A stretch of DNA of 64,000 nt, taken from NCBI GenBank assembly GCA_963921425.1, contig OY992833.1:26956698-27020697 (forward strand), in the 5' to 3' direction. Below, in pieces: positions 26,023 through 36,569 of this stretch. The notes under the pieces were generated by a model that had not been told where the DNA came from, did not search any database, and saw nothing but the letters and a program-made list of their open reading frames with translations. How positions within the stretch are numbered: the stretch's first letter is position 1; each line of letters opens with the position of its first letter. The DNA is from Dryas octopetala. Lineage: Eukaryota; Streptophyta; Magnoliopsida; Rosales; Rosaceae. The position numbers and the translations under genes were made by a program.

Positions 26023-26599
26023 GAGTTAGGGATGACAATGGTGTGGGGTGGTCGTCAAATTGTCATTTTCATCCACATTTTTTGTTAAATCAATGAGGAT
26101 CTCAATGAATGGGTAGGGCTCGTATATTCAAACTGGAGATCTACGTTGGGGTCAATCTTAGTTTAGGATATCAGTTTAAATTTGTACTAATTTATGACAC
26201 ATATTTAGAATTTGTATTAATGTGGGACAATCAGTCAACTCTGTTAAGATGAAAGATAATTTGGTCATTTTATATTTTAAAAATAAAAAATAATAACAAA
26301 AAACTATAAAAATTATTTCTTACTACTAAAATAATTATTAAAAAGTTTAAAACTAAAAAAAGTTAACATTTAACAAAGATTAAAACTAAAAACCCACAAA
26401 AATAAACAATTACATAAAGACAAAAAATCTGAAAATGAAAAAAAAAAAATTACCCAAAACCAAATCAGGCTGAGCTTGCTGTTGGGAGGGGATCGGGGTA
26501 GGGAGGAAGGGGGGAAGAGATATGAGATTGGGGGTTTCTGTTAGGAATTTACAGCTTTTCAAATTTAGGGTCGAAAATATTAAGCAAACCAAATACAGT

Positions 26600-26800
26600 G
26601 GATCGAAAATAATTTGAAATGAGATATCTTGAATTTCTCACTGAGTTGTAAGATGCGGTTGCACGGCATATTGAAGTCAATATGCTTTTTAAGATTAAAA
26701 TTGACTGGCAAAAATGGTAATGGATATTCAGATGAATTAATCAATCCCAACTCATTGGGGAGATAATCAACATTTCCAGGTATCGCCCATTATAATTTAT
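26600..26800 (-). pseudogene. Captured TIR-NBS-LRR fragment (copy A)
   Basis: The minus strand reads YLPNELGLINSSEYPLPFLP, then NFNLKKHIDFNMPCNRILQL and SEKF. This is the start of the LRR region in TIR-NBS-LRR resistance proteins (pattern L-P-N-E-L-R-x-L-x-W-x-x-Y-P-L-x-x-L-P-x-N-F-x-P-K-K). It is out of context inside the mobile element and cannot make a full protein. Confidence 0.65.
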
Positions 26801-26859
26801 GAATATTTAAAGATTTTACATCTTGGAGAAGCTTATACAATCCATTCAGATGTGAAGGG

Positions 26860-27330
26860 ATCAAGGTGGGGAGGAAGAAGGGAAGAGAGGAGAGTGGGTT
26901 TTGGGTTATCGGTTTCAGGTGGGTTTGTGGGTTATGGGTTTCGGGGGTTTTGGGAGTTAAAAATGGGTTTCAAGTGGGATTTGTGGGGTCTGAGTTTCAG
27001 GTGGGATTTGTGGGGTCTAGGTTTCAGTGGTGCTAGTGGCAGACAGTGAGTGGAAAAGGGCGGGGAGAGAGATTAAGGTTGAGAAAGAAGTGAGGGGGTG
27101 GGTTTTGGTGGGAAGGAGGGGGAGGACGGTGACGGGGAAGAAAGAGGAAGGGGCGCTTGCGCTTGCTGGAGAAAAAATGAGGGAGAAGAAAAGGAAAAAG
27201 AGAGGGGCTCAGGGTGGGGGAAAGAATAAGAAGAAAAATAAGAAAAGAGGGGGTGTGCACGAGATGGGGCTGGGAGAAAGAGAAATGGGGCTGAAAAGGT
27301 GAGTTCGGGGCTGGGTGGAGATGGGATCGA
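26860..27330. repeat. G-rich repetitive segment inside element copy A
   Basis: Degenerate repeats of the type GGGTTTCAGGTGGG / GGGTTATGGGTTTCGGGGG, followed by a purine-rich stretch. Strong G/C strand asymmetry; G-quadruplex formation on the plus strand is plausible. Long frames here are low-complexity artefacts. Confidence 0.6.
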
Positions 27331-28327
27331 GAGAGATGAGAGTTTTCACAAATTATAAAAATAGTTTTAAATATTTTGATTTATTTTTAGTAGTTTTTTT
27401 AATTTTTTTTAACATAGTAGACGGAAATTTTAACAAAGTTGACGAATTGTCCCACATTAATATAAATTCTAAATATGTGTCATAAACTAACACAAACCTA
27501 AACTAGTGTCCTAAAATAAGATTGACCCCAAAATAAATGTCCTGTTTGAAAATTTTTCCCTCATATATATTTATGGACAATGTAATACACATTAATTCAT
27601 TTTTAATTTATGTGTCATTCTTATATTGGATTATACGATATGTTATTTTTAATAATGCAATAACGTGGTATGTATATCATTTATTACATGAATAGGGGAA
27701 AAATTGAGATAAATAACATTTTCTTTTATTTTTTAAAGCTATTTAACCTAATTAAATTTTTAATTAATAAGAAACTCTCTTATTATTGCGATCGGTTTTA
27801 CTATATTGTTGCCTTTTTAATACAATAAAGTGACATGCATATAATGTATTAGGTATATTGCTAAAAAGTTAGATAAATATTATTTTCCTTACCAAAATAA
27901 TAAAGAGATAATTAGACTTAGATTTTTTAGAAAAATAATTTTTAAATAGAAATTGGGAGTGTTTTAAAATTTATAAAAAAATTATTTTAATTTTTAATAA
28001 TTTATAAAAAAATCTTTTTAATTCATAATAAAGTCTTTCTCCTATTTGAACAGTATTTCGCTCCTACGGTATATATAGCAAACTCAATTTCAAACACAAA
28101 CACTGTATTAAGTTAGTATATGGGCCTAATCTAATCTTGATGCTGGTCTTAAATACGACGCATAAATTAATGTCGTACACAGTGAAAATATCATCACTCT
28201 CTTTAAGTGAGTGCAAGCTTCACTGAAGCAACAGAAAAACCGGAAAAGCTGAAGAAAAGAAGCCTTATCCCATCCATTCCCTCCCTTCTGGCATGTCTGC
28301 ATGAACTAAAAGAAGAAAGCAATTTTG

Positions 28328-31300
28328 ATGGCGATCATAGCATCACTACCAGGCTTCAACCTCTTCTCCTCTCTCCCTTCAACCCCACCCCCAAACGACC
28401 CAAATCCCACCACCTCCTCCTCTTCTTCCCCACCAATCCCAATTCCCAAATACCCGCCTCCCCTGAAAAAGTCCCAAAATGCCCCTCCTCCCAACCCAGC
28501 TCTCAAATCCCTCCACCGCCGCACTAAATACTACAAGCCAGTACGCGAGGGCGTCATCCAATCCGACGGCGACCGCTCCGTCGTCGTCGGCGAAAACGGG
28601 GTGTCGTACCTCCTCCCCGGCGCGCCCTTCGAGTTCCAATTCAGCTACTCCGAGACCCCAAAGGCGAAACCTTTGGCCATTCGCGAACCGGCTTTCTTGC
28701 CCTTCGCGCCGCCCACAATGCCGAGGCCGTGGACCGGCAAGGCTCCGTTGAAGAGCGCCAAGGAGAAGAAGATGAGGCGGAAGGTTCCGCTTTTCGACTC
28801 CGTCGGTCCGTTGATTCCGGGAACCAAGGGAGTGAAGCAGGTGGAAATGCCGAGGCCCTTTCAGTTGGGGAAGTATCCCAGGCAGGAGAAGACAAGGGAG
28901 GAGATTCTCGGAGAGCCCTTGAAGAAATGGGAGGTCAAAATGCTCGTCAAACCCCATTTGTCCGATAATCGCCAAGTCAATCTCGGTGAGCTCTTTGCTT
29001 TTGGTGCTGTCTTGGTGTTTTTCTTATTGCTTTCTTTGCTGTTGAGTGTTGAGTGACTCGTTTTTCTGTTTGTTTAGGAAGAGATGGATTGACGCATAAT
29101 ATGTTGGAGTTGGTACATTCGCATTGGAAGCGGCGACCAGTCTGTAAAGTTAAATGCAAAGGTGTTCCAACTGTAGATATGAATAATGTTTGCCACCATC
29201 TTGAGGTATCCATGAATTGCTTGTTTTGTTCTGCCACCACAATAGCATGTTCAACATCACAAAATTAACTTACATTACTGTATATACTGTGGAAGTTCGA
29301 CAATGCAGTTTAAGCTGACGATCAGACTACGGAAAAACTTGATAAAACTCAGGTTTTGTATATGATTCCAGGAAAGAACTGGGGGAAAGATCATCCATCG
29401 AGTTGGTGGTGTAGTTTATCTCTTTTGCGGAAGAAACTACAACTATAAAACTCGTCCACAGTATCCGCTGATGCTGTGGAAACCAGCTGCTCCTGTCTAC
29501 CCTAAACTTATCCAAGAGGCTCCAGAAGGATTGACTAAAGCTCAAGCTGAAGAACTGCGGAACAAAGGGAAAAGACTTTTGCCAATATGTAAATTAGGTA
29601 ATTGTCCCTACTAAGTGCATTGCTCATTCTTATATGCGAACACCCTGTCAATTGTCATAAAAGGTTTATTTGCTGCTTAGTCTCGTTTTTTGATCTCGTT
29701 CCAAGCAACTGGAGCCATAAGATGTGAAGCAAGGCTTTTTTTAAGTATAATGAGATAGTCAATTTATATGTTCTGTATTGTTATTTCAAAAGGGTCCAAA
29801 TTTGATCCTCCGGTGTCAGTGGTCCTTGTGTTCCAAAATTATTGTTTAAAGCATTAAAACCATGCTCTGTATCAGATGATGTCAAGGAATTGATCTTCGT
29901 GGCTGCGACAAGCAGCTAAATTCAGTTTTCATTGGGGGTTCAGAGCTCTTTAATTAAAAAATTAACTGTCACATTGATTTGTGATTAAGATTAATAATTT
30001 AATAGACATGCATTACAAAGGTTCTAAACTTCCAAAGATAATTATTTCATACTATTTTTATGTTTCTTTCAAATTGCAGCCAAAAATGGAGTATACATCA
30101 CCTTGGTGAGAGATGTTAGGCATGCTTTTGAAGGAAGTCCTTTGGTAAAGATTGACTGCAGGGGGATGCATGCAAGTGATTACAAAAAATTAGGCGCTAA
30201 GCTTAAGGTTCGTATATATACATCTTCTGTTCTTATAACTCTTCTTTCGATATATTTTAGCCTGATCCTGTATAAAGCCCTGTAAGAAATGGTACTCTTT
30301 TGAGGTTTAACATGTGAAACTGGGTTTTCTTCTTTTAAAAAAATTATAATTTTTGGCTTTCAAAACCTTTCAGAGGTACTTATTTCTATTTGACTCACAA
30401 TGATCAGTAAATGGATGGCAGTGCTTCTTACAAGTGCCAGATAGTATCTTGAAAAATTGCTTGATGGTGTTTATATTCTGTAAAGGGTTGCCTCAATCAT
30501 TCTGTCTACCATGCTCTTAGTTTCCCACTGACCGTTTACCTCTCCACTTGTTTACAGGAATTGGTTCCTTGTGTGCTACTTTCTTTTGATGATGAACAGA
30601 TATTGATGTGGAGGGGACCAGATTGGATATCAATGTACCAAGCGGCACCTTCACCTTCAGAACCTGCTGATGTTGATATTGTATCATCAACAGAGAGGGG
30701 TACAAGTTACAATGCATATGCATGAATATTTTTAAAACCGACTACAAATTAATAATAAACCCATGATTCAGGAGATTATCTCTGTCATAAGCTTATATTA
30801 ACTTAACATCATGTCTAGATAAGAGTGGGGTGATTATTATGCAGGGGTAATAAGGAGGCACTTGAATCTTATGCATTTTATAATCTTCCATATTGAACAT
30901 GTCGCTTTTTGTTTGGTCTGAAATCATTTTGGTTGCTAATTGTAAAATTGGAAGATGAAATTTTTTTAAGGGCTTTAACATGATTTCACCATCATGTGGG
31001 CCTTCTGTTATCAGTGTCATGGATGGTAGACCTCATGATTAGAATAGACATGGTGTGATGTTTTAGGGCTTCATCTCAATCCAAATTGAAGGAAGCTTCT
31101 GCCTTTCAAGTAATCTTGGAAAAGGCAGGTAGGGTTGCAGCCTGTTTTTTAGGAAAAGTCCTTATCAGCTGCTGACAAGACTCAAGAGGAGCAGTATCCT
31201 AGAAATTACATTCTTTGAGAACTAAATTTTGTTGAACCGATTTTAGACAAGAGACGCAGCATCCTAGAAATTGTATTCTCCAGAACTAAATTTTAAGCAG

Positions 31301-32048
31301 CTCTATCTCTCGCTCATACACACATAATTAGTTATTTGAGGATTGCACGTGAACAAAGTCTTTATGTTGTGTATTTTGTGTTTTTATCTTTTGCTGGACA
31401 GATTGGAACTTTTATATTGCTAGTACATGATGTTTTTTTTTCTGCCTTATATAGTAATAATAATATAGCACGTTTTTTTCCCCTAAGATTTTTCAATTTG
31501 TTTCTGAACTTCTTGTTTCCTCGGTAATAATACTATAACAACCAAATTTTTTCAACACTTGAAGCACTTATATGCTCCTGTGATGCTAGACAGTTATGCT
31601 TGGCCTCCATTTATGCATTGATTGTGCTTTTTCAGGCCAAGATAATGATAATTCTTGTAAGCCTGATGCCAAAACAGTGATAACAAGCCCTAAAATGATG
31701 TCGCTGTGGAAACGCTCAATTGACTCGAACAAAGCACTGTTGCTGGATGAAATTGACCTTGATCCCGATGCTCTTCTGAAGAGGGTGGAGGAATTTGAGG
31801 GTGTTTCACAGGCCACAGAGCACTCCTATCCAGCATTAATCTTGTCAAGTGAAGATGGTACCAGCAGCTCTATCCAAGAGTCTGAGGTTCCCCAAAGTGA
31901 CCCTTATAGTGGTGAATATGAAGTCTATAGTAACAAAGATGATTATGATTATAGTGATGATAGTGATGATGCATTTTATGATAGTGATTCAGTCCCCTTG
32001 GGGTCATTACCTGTTGATGTAATAGCAGAGAATCTTGATCATGATTAA
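28328..32048 (+). CDS. CAF2: CRS2-associated factor 2 (CAF2), chloroplast group II intron splicing, copy 1
   Basis: Chloroplast RNA-binding protein that partners the peptidyl-tRNA-hydrolase-like CRS2 to splice group II introns. Six exons: 28328-28985, 29078-29205, 29372-29597, 30080-30207, 30558-30699 and 31636-32048, totalling 1695 nt and 564 aa. Residues 1 to about 60 are Ser/Pro-rich and suit a plastid transit peptide. A conserved N-terminal block ([15 protein letters not shown]...[16 protein letters not shown]...[10 protein letters not shown]) precedes two CRM domains, about 191-285 (with [20 protein letters not shown]) and 316-403 (with [16 protein letters not shown] and [16 protein letters not shown]). 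An acidic Asp/Ser/Tyr tail follows. The start is the first in-frame ATG. CAF1 has the same layout, but the N-terminal block favours CAF2. The frame is complete; this looks like the working copy. Confidence 0.93.
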
Positions 32049-32399
32049 TTTCAATAGTATCTCCAAGGCAGCCTCTGGTTTATAATTTCACATTGTTTTT
32101 TGTTGTTGGTCAGAAGTCAGAACATTGTTACCTTTTAGTCCCTTGTTATCATTTACCCTCTGCCAACGACAAAGTCATGGCACTGCTATGCTCTAATATG
32201 CTGAAATCATAAATATTGTTTGGTTGGCAACAAAACATTATTTTTGTTTTTTAAGCTTTTTACAAATATCAATACTACTTGCTTGATTGAAATGATACCA
32301 TTTGGTTCTCAAATATAAACTTGAATCAAGCCATCAAACAAGGGACTAGTCTCCAGGGAGAAGAAGTAAACAAACCAAAATAGGAACCCAATTTGCAGG

Positions 32400-33172
32400 T
32401 TCATGTGGGTAATATAGCAACCAAAAGAGAAGCATCCATTTTTCATAAGGTCCACGTGGACTTGTTCAAGTGGTTTGCAGGTTCTGGAGAAAAGAACGTA
32501 GCATTATCCAATCCCACAAGAAAATGAATACAATATCATATCAAAATTTATTATTGGTTTTTGACTTCTGAGTTTTGACTTGAGAAGAAGAAAAGTTTAT
32601 TCTGTCTTTGCTTTCTTTAATCTTCTACAATCCCACAGCGGCAACGGCAAGATCAGACGACAAAACCTCAGGCATATATAAACTAAAACTGCAGGCAACA
32701 AAAAAAAAAGTAACTCTTCCACTCCCTCCCTTTTGCTTCTCTCTCTCTCTTTGACGGGAGGAAGAAGGAAGAAGCAAAGCATCCTATTTTACATTGATTT
32801 TCATTTGCGAGCACACCTTTATTTATCAGAACGTATTGTATTAAACTCTTTCTGTTCTGGCAGTAATGGTGTTGTTAGAATTGAATAACTCCGAAGCTTA
32901 CTTTAATTCTGGGTTTCATATTTTGATAATTTCCAAATGAGTTTTGGAAAATATTCGGCTCAATTCATACACCATTATCACATTTTTCTTTACCCTTAAA
33001 CATTTCAATTGTTTTTTGCCTAACATTTCACATTAGAACTGTTGCTACTTAAGTTTTGCTACTGAAATCTGATGGTATTTGATTTTGATGAGTACAGACT
33101 TACTCATATTCATTTAAACACATAGACCTGGGATCCAAATTAGATAACATAATTAGTGGAGCAAGTACAAGT
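32400..33172 (+). promoter_or_regulatory. Promoter-like segment downstream of CAF2, copy 1
   Basis: Holds the 12-bp palindrome GTCCACGTGGAC with a G-box core (32450-32461), a TATA-like TATATAAA (32675-32682) and a CT-rich leader-like stretch. No downstream gene was found; the first clear short frame (ATG near 32865) has only 24 codons. The same segment is kept in unit 2 (61860-62615). It could be CAF2 3' UTR plus spacer, a non-coding RNA promoter or a relic. Confidence 0.35.
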
Positions 33173-34260
33173 TATTGGTTGAACTGGAGATTCTTACTCT
33201 GTGCAATATGGATTGGAAATTTGGAACTAGTAGGTTCTGGCCTCAATTCTTATATGGAAATATGGAGGTTTCAACAAATCAAGAACGGACAGGAGAGAAA
33301 ATCAACGAGAAACAGTAGTCTTTGTACGAGGATGAAGCCTGGAAGACATGTCTTAAAGGAACTCATCCCGCTTGGCTACTTGCTTACAGAATAATTGTCA
33401 CAATCTATTTTGGGGTATGATTTTCAACTCTCAAGGGTCTTGAACAAACCTGCATTTAGTATGAGAAATATGGAATGATATTTTTCTTTTGTCCTTTAGA
33501 CTACTCAAGCAAATCTTATCGTTCAAAGATGTTCAATAGAATTAATTGGCAGCTATTCAGTTGAATACACATTAAAAAGCCATGTATCTGCTAATCTCCC
33601 AGTGGCTTAAATAAGTATGACAGTCATTATGTTTCCGTTGCTTGGATGTCAATGTCTCTAATTGTCTTATGCTCTGAACTTCATGTCGTAGCTTGGATCT
33701 ACACTCTTCCTTTGTGGATGTTACAAATATCGAAATAGAGTTGGTGAGGATGGAGCTGATCAGGTGATAGACAGAGCGAGGCACTTAGATACATCCAATA
33801 TGTCTAAAAGTCTTACTCACGAAGAAGGTCACACCCGCAAAGGTGCAGGTGCATGGGTTTACACCTTTAAATTATGTATCAGGTAGGTTTTCCCCCATAC
33901 GTGGCTGCAGTTTTGGATATATTGGATTTTTTTTTTTTTTTGGCCATGAATTGGATTCTTATAAGTTAATGACTTGACCTACATCAGAATCTCAAAAATC
34001 AAAATTTGTTAAATATTTTCATGCTGTATTTGTTTTGTAGATTTTAAGGCTGTTAGTTGTAGTAATTAAAGATATATTTGTCAGAATCTCATTCAGCTCT
34101 GCCATCACTCATCATACCATCGTGAACTTTGCAGGTATCGTGGGGTTGGGTTCATGCATATCCCATGCTACGGTATCTTTGCTTTAATAATTAGGATGAA
34201 GAACTTGTTCGCATCTAACACAGTGTAAAGTAGATAGCTAGTACTAAAATAAATTAAATT
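33173..34260. other. Unit 1-specific spacer, no gene recognised
   Basis: This stretch of about 1.1 kb interrupts the match between unit 1 and unit 2 (junctions near 33172 and 34290; the unit 2 equivalent is only about 120 bp). Short frames at 33179-33394 and 33572-33784 have no recognisable domain. It may be an insertion in unit 1 or a deletion in unit 2. Confidence 0.5.
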
Positions 34261-34289
34261 AAAGCACTTAAATATATATATATATATAT

Positions 34290-35211
34290 ATAAGCTGGTA
34301 TTTCTCATCAAATGCCTTTGCCTTGCTGATTGCATCTTCCCAAAATAAAGCACTTAACAAATAAAAATTTTTTTTGTTAACATACAAGGTCAGCTCAACC
34401 AGGCAAGACTTTTTCGAAATAGAAAGAAAAAAAATAGCTCACACTGAAGTGGAATAAAAAACCGTAAAGGTCCATAATGTTGAAACTGGTGAACCAGTAC
34501 TGGTCTGGTCATGTGATTAGTTGAAAGTAGTACCGTAGTACATACTTAATGACTTTGAATGACCGTCGGTAAAATCGGTACGCTCCCAACACAGAACCCT
34601 CAATAGCAATGTGATATCTTGCCATTGGTGCTTGGTGAACACAGGGGAGGGGGAGAGGGTTATATATAGCTGCTGTTGGCTACTGTTGGTTTAAGGTTTA
34701 AAATAATTGAGCCGCCGGGAGCATTAGAGTTTAGCGATTTTATATTTACATATATCATCATGAATTCTAGTTTCGGTACTTTATGGTGTACAATAATTTT
34801 GAGTAGGAGACTAAACCCATCAATTTCACCGAGAAGGACAGGAATTTCGGTATTTCATCATCTCATGCCCTATGTACATATCAAACATGACTTCATATCA
34901 TATATGTGAAATTCAGAGAATGCACATATGTTACCATTGCTAAGCAAAACAAAACAAAGCTAATTCACAGCAATTAAAACATTCCTAAGCAAAACATAAT
35001 AACAATACCTTGAAAGGAACGCTGAGGTCATATCGGCTTGATTTGCAGGCTGTAAAAAGAACAAACAGAAACAATATACAAATTAATACTAGATCAAAAC
35101 AAATTTCCATGCAAACCAAAAACAGAAAAAAGAATCAAAGGCATTCAATTCAGATTCGTATAATAAAATCGATAAGATCTAGACCCGTAGAACAAAAGAG
35201 GACTTACACAT
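34290..35211 (-). pseudogene. BPA1-like gene, unit 1, broken by deletion and fold-back arm
   Basis: The 3' piece of the last exon survives at 34290-34346 (same as 62741-62799). It is followed at once by the centre and right arm of the fold-back element (34349-34720). Then come a damaged RRM exon (about 34820-34875), exon 2 (35037-34997) and exon 1 with ATG at 35211. All sequence coding for the rest of the RRM and the C-terminal half is gone. Exon 1 here supplies the N-terminus missing from the unit 2 view: ATG T, joined to exon 2, gives MSCKSSRYDLSVPFK. Confidence 0.85.
34349..34720. mobile_element. Single right arm of the fold-back element
   Basis: Matches 24078-24460 but lacks the left arm. 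The break lies at the palindrome centre (TTAACAAATAAAAA), directly joined to the BPA1-like last exon. Confidence 0.8.
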
Positions 35212-35460
35212 GGTGGGATTGTCGGGTTCACTGGAGCGCTTCCCCTGAAATAAAAAATCGGTTAATGCATTTGTAGCTGTATAGATGATGAAACTAAACC
35301 AGTTTTGCATAAGAGGAAGAGAAAGAAAAGATCCAAAGAAAAAAAAGGTGGAGAGGTACCGTGGAGGCTGTGTAGCTTCTGATAGGGTTTCGAATATATC
35401 GGTGCTTTCTGCTTCTATATATAGAAGAAGAAAATGAAATCCTAGTTGTGAATCCATGGA
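35212..35460 (-). promoter_or_regulatory. Leader and promoter of the unit 1 BPA1-like gene
   Basis: A leader intron is likely (minus-strand acceptor TTTCAG near 35247, donor GTACC near 35359). A TATATATAG stretch near 35417-35425 could be the TATA box. The gene body it once served is destroyed. Confidence 0.45.
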
Positions 35461-36440
35461 CCCTCAACTCCCCTCACTTGTATTAGCAACCACGTCATCT
35501 ATATATAAAGGACAAATTTGCACAAATACTCTCCATCCGAGCTCATCCATAACTTAATTAGCTAGCTAGCTAGCATATTTGCGAATCCAGGATTCTGAAA
35601 CTGCAGGGGCTGAACTTACCATGGTATATCTTCTATATCTTCTATATCTTCTTCTTCTATATATAATAATCTATATATAAAGCAAACACCTCCACTAGGT
35701 GAAATTTTCTGAAATCTCACAAATACCCATGGTTAATTAAATTTATTAAAACATACAATTTTAATTCGATAAAGACAAATAAGTAATCAACCACTCTTGC
35801 AATTAAACAAATTAAAAAATAAATACGAAAAATAATGCAGTATGACACCACGTTTAGGAGACCACGTTCTCTTTTATTTTTATTTTGTATCCAAACCAAG
35901 TTCTCTCTTCTTCGTGGGACGTGGTGATGGAACAAAATGGTTGGGAGTTGAAGGTGATTGGGTTGCTCAGATTGTGAAGAAGAAGAAGCGTGGTGGGAAT
36001 AGGAAGAGGAATGAGGAATAAGAAGCGTGGTGGGAATAAGAAGTGTGGTGGTATTTCTATTACCAAACAAGAGTGGCCAGGGATTGGGAAAATGGGTTTG
36101 GTTGGATGCGTCTGAGGAATGAGGAAGTTGATGGGGTTAGTGAGTTGGGGTCAGGAGGAGAAGGTCAAGGAGTTGGTGGTGGTGGTTTTAATGACGAGGG
36201 AGTTGAAATGGTTTTGAAAAAAGGAGTGCAGAAAAAAGAAGCGTGTGAAAGGAGTTGGGTGTTAAGACAGGACATGGACATGTTGGTGGTTCGGTTAGGG
36301 CTTCAAAGATTTTAGAGAAGAAAAAACCAAAGCCAAATTTTGGGAAGGAGTATCAAAGAGTAAGAGTAAGAAGTTTGTAATTCTCTGTTTATGCTTTGTT
36401 GTCACTATTTTTATTTATGCAATTTATGACTTTGGATTTC
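35461..36440. other. Spacer, left part
   Basis: Contains one stray minisatellite unit (35531-35553), a TAGC run and repeated GAAGCGTGGTGGGAATA-like motifs. Frames at 35717-36070 (minus) and 36043-36315 (plus) may include degenerate coding sequence linked to the relic that follows, but no family was recognised in them. Confidence 0.4.
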
Positions 36441-36445
36441 ACAGA

Positions 36446-36560
36446 GGATGGAAGTGGAGGCCACAATGTGCCATCAATGGCGGAGCAATGGTAAGGGCAA
36501 GGTTGTTAGGTGCAGAAGCTGTAAGAGAAAGCGATTTTGTATCCATTGCATAGGAAAATG
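36446..36560 (+). pseudogene. Zinc-finger exon relic of a JMJ25/IBM1-like histone demethylase
   Basis: After an AG acceptor the frame reads MCHQWRSNGKGKVVRCRSCK, then RKRFCIHCIGKWY. This is the CHQC...RC..C.RKR.C..CI..WY zinc region that precedes the jumonji domain in plant KDM3-type demethylases. The second cysteine of CHQC is Trp (TGG, 36478-36480), which would break the zinc site. The following exons of the family were not found. A second frame near 37053-37140 is not recognisable. Confidence 0.5.
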
Positions 36561-36569
36561 GTATGGGTT

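Larger units (their letters stand above)
26115..27561. mobile_element. Pack-MULE-like element, copy A, carrying an NLR fragment
   Basis: A block of about 1.45 kb with inverted ends well over 100 bp long. The left end contains GGGGTCAATCTTAGTTTAGG and GTGGGACAATCAGTCAACT; the right end contains their complements. It has no transposase. The middle holds a minus-strand remnant of a TIR-NBS-LRR gene (about 26600-26800) and G-rich repeated sequence. The exact termini and target duplication could not be fixed, so Mutator-type is an inference from the long ends and the gene capture. Confidence 0.65.

Noticed and set aside
27027..27302. Gly/Lys-rich frames in the Pack-MULE-like elements (also 43835-44163 and 45322-45683)
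   Set aside because: G-rich low-complexity DNA; frames differ among the three copies, so they are not under coding constraint.
28379..28975. 198-codon minus-strand frame opposite CAF2 exon 1 (and 46234-46830)
   Set aside because: Antisense shadow of a GC-rich exon. The sense strand has clear family motifs and splice sites.
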